Assembly: GCF_018613605.1 (NCBI RefSeq)
Contig: NZ_JAGGPU010000006.1
Span: 230,411 to 294,410 of the forward strand
Direction: 5' to 3'
Source: Pedobacter sp. ISL-64
GTDB lineage: Bacteria; Bacteroidota; Bacteroidia; Sphingobacteriales; Sphingobacteriaceae
Length of the DNA stretch: 64,000 nucleotides
Under the pieces are notes generated by a model that was given only the letters and a program-made list of their open reading frames with translations, was not told the origin of the DNA and did no database searches. This document shows positions 61,883-64,000 of this stretch, in pieces; position 1 is the first letter of the stretch, and the number at the start of each line of letters is the position of its first letter. Position numbers and translations under genes: made by a program.

Positions 61883-64000
61883 ATGTTCTTTAATTGCAAG
61901 CAAGTTATTCTCTGCACGCTAATCTCATTTTTAGCTTTTAGTTTTTCTACACCTATTTTTGCTCAAAAGAACGAAAAACCATCTTTATTGCTTTGGGACA
62001 ACAAGCCTGCAACAAAATGGATGACAGAAGCCTACCCCATTGGTAATGGTCGCATTGGTGGTATGATTTTCGGCGATGTAAATCAAGAACATATTCAGTT
62101 TAATGATAATACGCTCTGGACAGGAGATGAAAATGATCGCGGTATGTACCAGGCTTTTGGAGATATATTTATTGATTTCGATAATAAAGAACAAAATTTC
62201 AGCAATTATACACGGAAATTAAATCTAACGGATGCGGTCCATTCCATCAGTTACACTCAAAATGGAAACAGTTATAAACGTGAATATTTTTGCAGCTTTC
62301 CGGATAAAGTAATGGTTTTAAGGTTAACTTCTGATCAGAAAAAATCATACTCGGGCACGGTTAGCCTTAAAAACGCACATCAGGGCAATATCACAGTAAA
62401 TGGGAATACCATCCAGTTTACTGGAAAGTTATCCAACGGAATGCCTTATCAGGCCACTGCTTTGGTTAAAATCGAAAATGGTAGCAGCCATGCAGTTAAA
62501 GACAATGATGGCGAAAAATTAAAAATAGAAAATGCCGATGCCATAACCATCCTCTTTACAGCGGCTACGAATTACAGTAATAAACATAGCGATAACTGGA
62601 AAGGAGAAGAACCGGCTTCAAAGATAGACCGCATCCTGAAACAAGCAACTGCAAAATCATATTCAAGTCTTTTAAAAGCACATATTGAGGATTACCAGCA
62701 ATTATTTAACCGTTTGGCTATTAATTTAGGTGAGCATGATATTAATAACAACAGTTTGCCAACTTATCAAAGGCTTATCAATTATAAGAAGACGCCTGAT
62801 CCGGCCTTAGAAGCGTTGATTTTTCAATACGGAAGATACCTTCTGATCAGTTCATCAAGACAGGGAGGTTTACCGGCCAACCTGCAGGGGCTTTGGAACG
62901 AAAGCAATACTCCGCCATGGGGCAGCGATTATCATTCTAACATCAATATCCAGATGAATTATTGGCTGGCAGAGCCGACCAACCTTTCTGAATGTCAGCT
63001 CCCATACCTCGATTACATTAATAGCATGCGGGAAGTGAGTGCTGTAGCCACACGTAAACAATATCCGAATACCCGTGGCTGGACCGTAAAAACTGAAAAT
63101 AATATTTTCGGCGGAATGAGTTTTTTATGGAACACGCCTGGTAGCGCGTGGTATGCACAAGCACTGTGGGAGCATTACGCTTTTACAAAAGACAAGGATT
63201 ATCTAAAGAATTTTGCTTACCCAATTATAAAGGAGATATCGGAGTTTTGGGATGACCACCTGAAAAGAAGACCAGATGGGACTTTGGTATCGCCATTAGG
63301 CTGGTCGCCAGAACATGGGCCAACTGAAGATGGCGTAACGCACGATCAGCAAATTGTATACGATCTCTTCACCAATTATATAGAAGCAGCCGAAATTTTA
63401 GGCATTGATGGTGATTATAAAAAACACATTGCAGATCTTAAGGCTCACTTATTAAAGCCTAAAATTGGCAAATGGGGGCAATTGCAGGAATGGGAAACCG
63501 ACCGTGATGATCCCAAAGATCAACATAGACACATTTCTCATCTGTTTGGTCTGCATCCAGGGAGAGAAATCAGCACCATTAAAACACCAGAACTTGCCAA
63601 AGCCGCGAGGGTAACTTTAACTGCACGTGGCGACGAATCGACAGGATGGTCTATGGCCTGGAAGATTAACTTTTGGGCCAGACTACAGGATGGAAATCAT
63701 GCCTACAAAATATTACAGAACTTCATTACGCCAGTAGGTGGCTCAGGTACCGATTACAACAAAGGTGGCGGCATTTACACCAATCTTTTCTGTGCACATC
63801 CACCGTTCCAGATTGATGGAAATTTTGGTTATACTGCGGGCGTTTCAGAAATGCTCTTACAAAGCCAGGCTGGTGAATTGCAATTTTTACCTGCCCTGCC
63901 CGATCAATGGTCAACAGGAAGTATCCAGGGTTTAAGAGCAAGAGGGAACTTCGAAATTACCGATCTGCAGTGGAAAGATGGTAAAGTCATAAGACTGTCG
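61883..64000 (+). CDS. GH95 alpha-L-fucosidase-like glycosidase, 5' part
   Basis: The frame is open from the ATG at 61883 to the window end (706 codons, no stop), so the C-terminus is outside. Signal peptide [20 protein letters not shown] then FSTPIFAQ. The sequence [39 protein letters not shown], and later [20 protein letters not shown] with [20 protein letters not shown] are standard GH95 signatures. GH95 inverting enzymes remove alpha-1,2-linked L-fucose, or L-galactose in some members. [20 protein letters not shown] contributes active-site residues. Divergent partner of the GH92 gene, pointing to use of fucosylated and mannosylated glycans. Confidence 0.93.
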   Translation, partial: MFFNCKQVILCTLISFLAFSFSTPIFAQKNEKPSLLLWDNKPATKWMTEAYPIGNGRIGGMIFGDVNQEHIQFNDNTLWTGDENDRGMYQAFGDIFIDFDNKEQNFSNYTRKLNLTDAVHSISYTQNGNSYKREYFCSFPDKVMVLRLTSDQKKSYSGTVSLKNAHQGNITVNGNTIQFTGKLSNGMPYQATALVKIENGSSHAVKDNDGEKLKIENADAITILFTAATNYSNKHSDNWKGEEPASKIDRILKQATAKSYSSLLKAHIEDYQQLFNRLAINLGEHDINNNSLPTYQRLINYKKTPDPALEALIFQYGRYLLISSSRQGGLPANLQGLWNESNTPPWGSDYHSNINIQMNYWLAEPTNLSECQLPYLDYINSMREVSAVATRKQYPNTRGWTVKTENNIFGGMSFLWNTPGSAWYAQALWEHYAFTKDKDYLKNFAYPIIKEISEFWDDHLKRRPDGTLVSPLGWSPEHGPTEDGVTHDQQIVYDLFTNYIEAAEILGIDGDYKKHIADLKAHLLKPKIGKWGQLQEWETDRDDPKDQHRHISHLFGLHPGREISTIKTPELAKAARVTLTARGDESTGWSMAWKINFWARLQDGNHAYKILQNFITPVGGSGTDYNKGGGIYTNLFCAHPPFQIDGNFGYTAGVSEMLLQSQAGELQFLPALPDQWSTGSIQGLRARGNFEITDLQWKDGKVIRLS

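Overview
The window looks like chromosome from a Bacteroidota member of the Sphingobacteriaceae (Pedobacter- or Mucilaginibacter-like). The grounds are the AT-rich base composition, Bacteroidota-type promoter elements (TAnnTTTG), an IntDOT-like integrase, DUF6443-type RHS proteins, GH92/GH95 glycosidases and mobilization genes of Bacteroidota type. No rRNA, complete tRNA or CRISPR array was seen.

Layout. (1) 1-7.1 kb: the end of one RHS/YD-repeat gene, then a secreted DUF6443/RHS protein with a nuclease-like C-terminal tip, two tandem DUF4304 genes (likely immunity) and a lipoprotein. (2) 7.4-32.4 kb: an integrated mobile island bounded by a 20-bp direct repeat (7460-7479 and 32366-32385). 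Near each end lies a copy of an unusual 19-bp motif made of spaced 7-bp direct repeats. The island carries a tyrosine recombinase with substituted catalytic residues, a HExxH lipoprotein pair, a NTase/HEPN gene with an unknown 429-aa partner and a divergent XRE regulator, a mobilization block (TM protein, relaxase, MobC, wHTH, two excisionase-like proteins, RteC-like protein), and as cargo one long reverse-strand operon. That operon reads aspT-aspD-ansB-porin-TolC-HlyD-two ABC-2 permeases-AI-2E. Asparagine can be split to aspartate, aspartate decarboxylated to alanine, and the two exchanged by AspT, which gives a proton-motive and acid-buffering cycle.

(3) 32.4-43 kb: ordinary accessory genes (aldo/keto reductase, SDR, esterase, four AraC regulators, two MmcQ/YjbR proteins, a DUF5131 protein, a SnoaL-like protein and a transporter remnant), with signs of local inverted duplication. 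(4) 43-44.3 kb: non-coding, with an odd GC-rich block. (5) 44.4-59.3 kb: a visibly GC-richer cluster. It encodes a glycine-rich protein, a protein whose C-terminal half looks like a class II terpene-cyclase toroid and whose N-terminal half may be an ABBA-type prenyltransferase, a PhyH-type dioxygenase, a 2708-aa cytoplasmic-looking RHS protein, a second Fe(II)/2OG oxygenase and, on the opposite strand, a cytochrome P450 and a methyltransferase. I know of no named system with this composition. It is my best candidate for something undescribed, perhaps tailoring of a terpenoid or of the cluster's own proteins. (6) 59.5-64 kb: a divergent GH92 mannosidase and GH95 fucosidase pair, the GH95 running off the window.

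Functions come from reading motifs and family resemblance by eye; no database search was possible.
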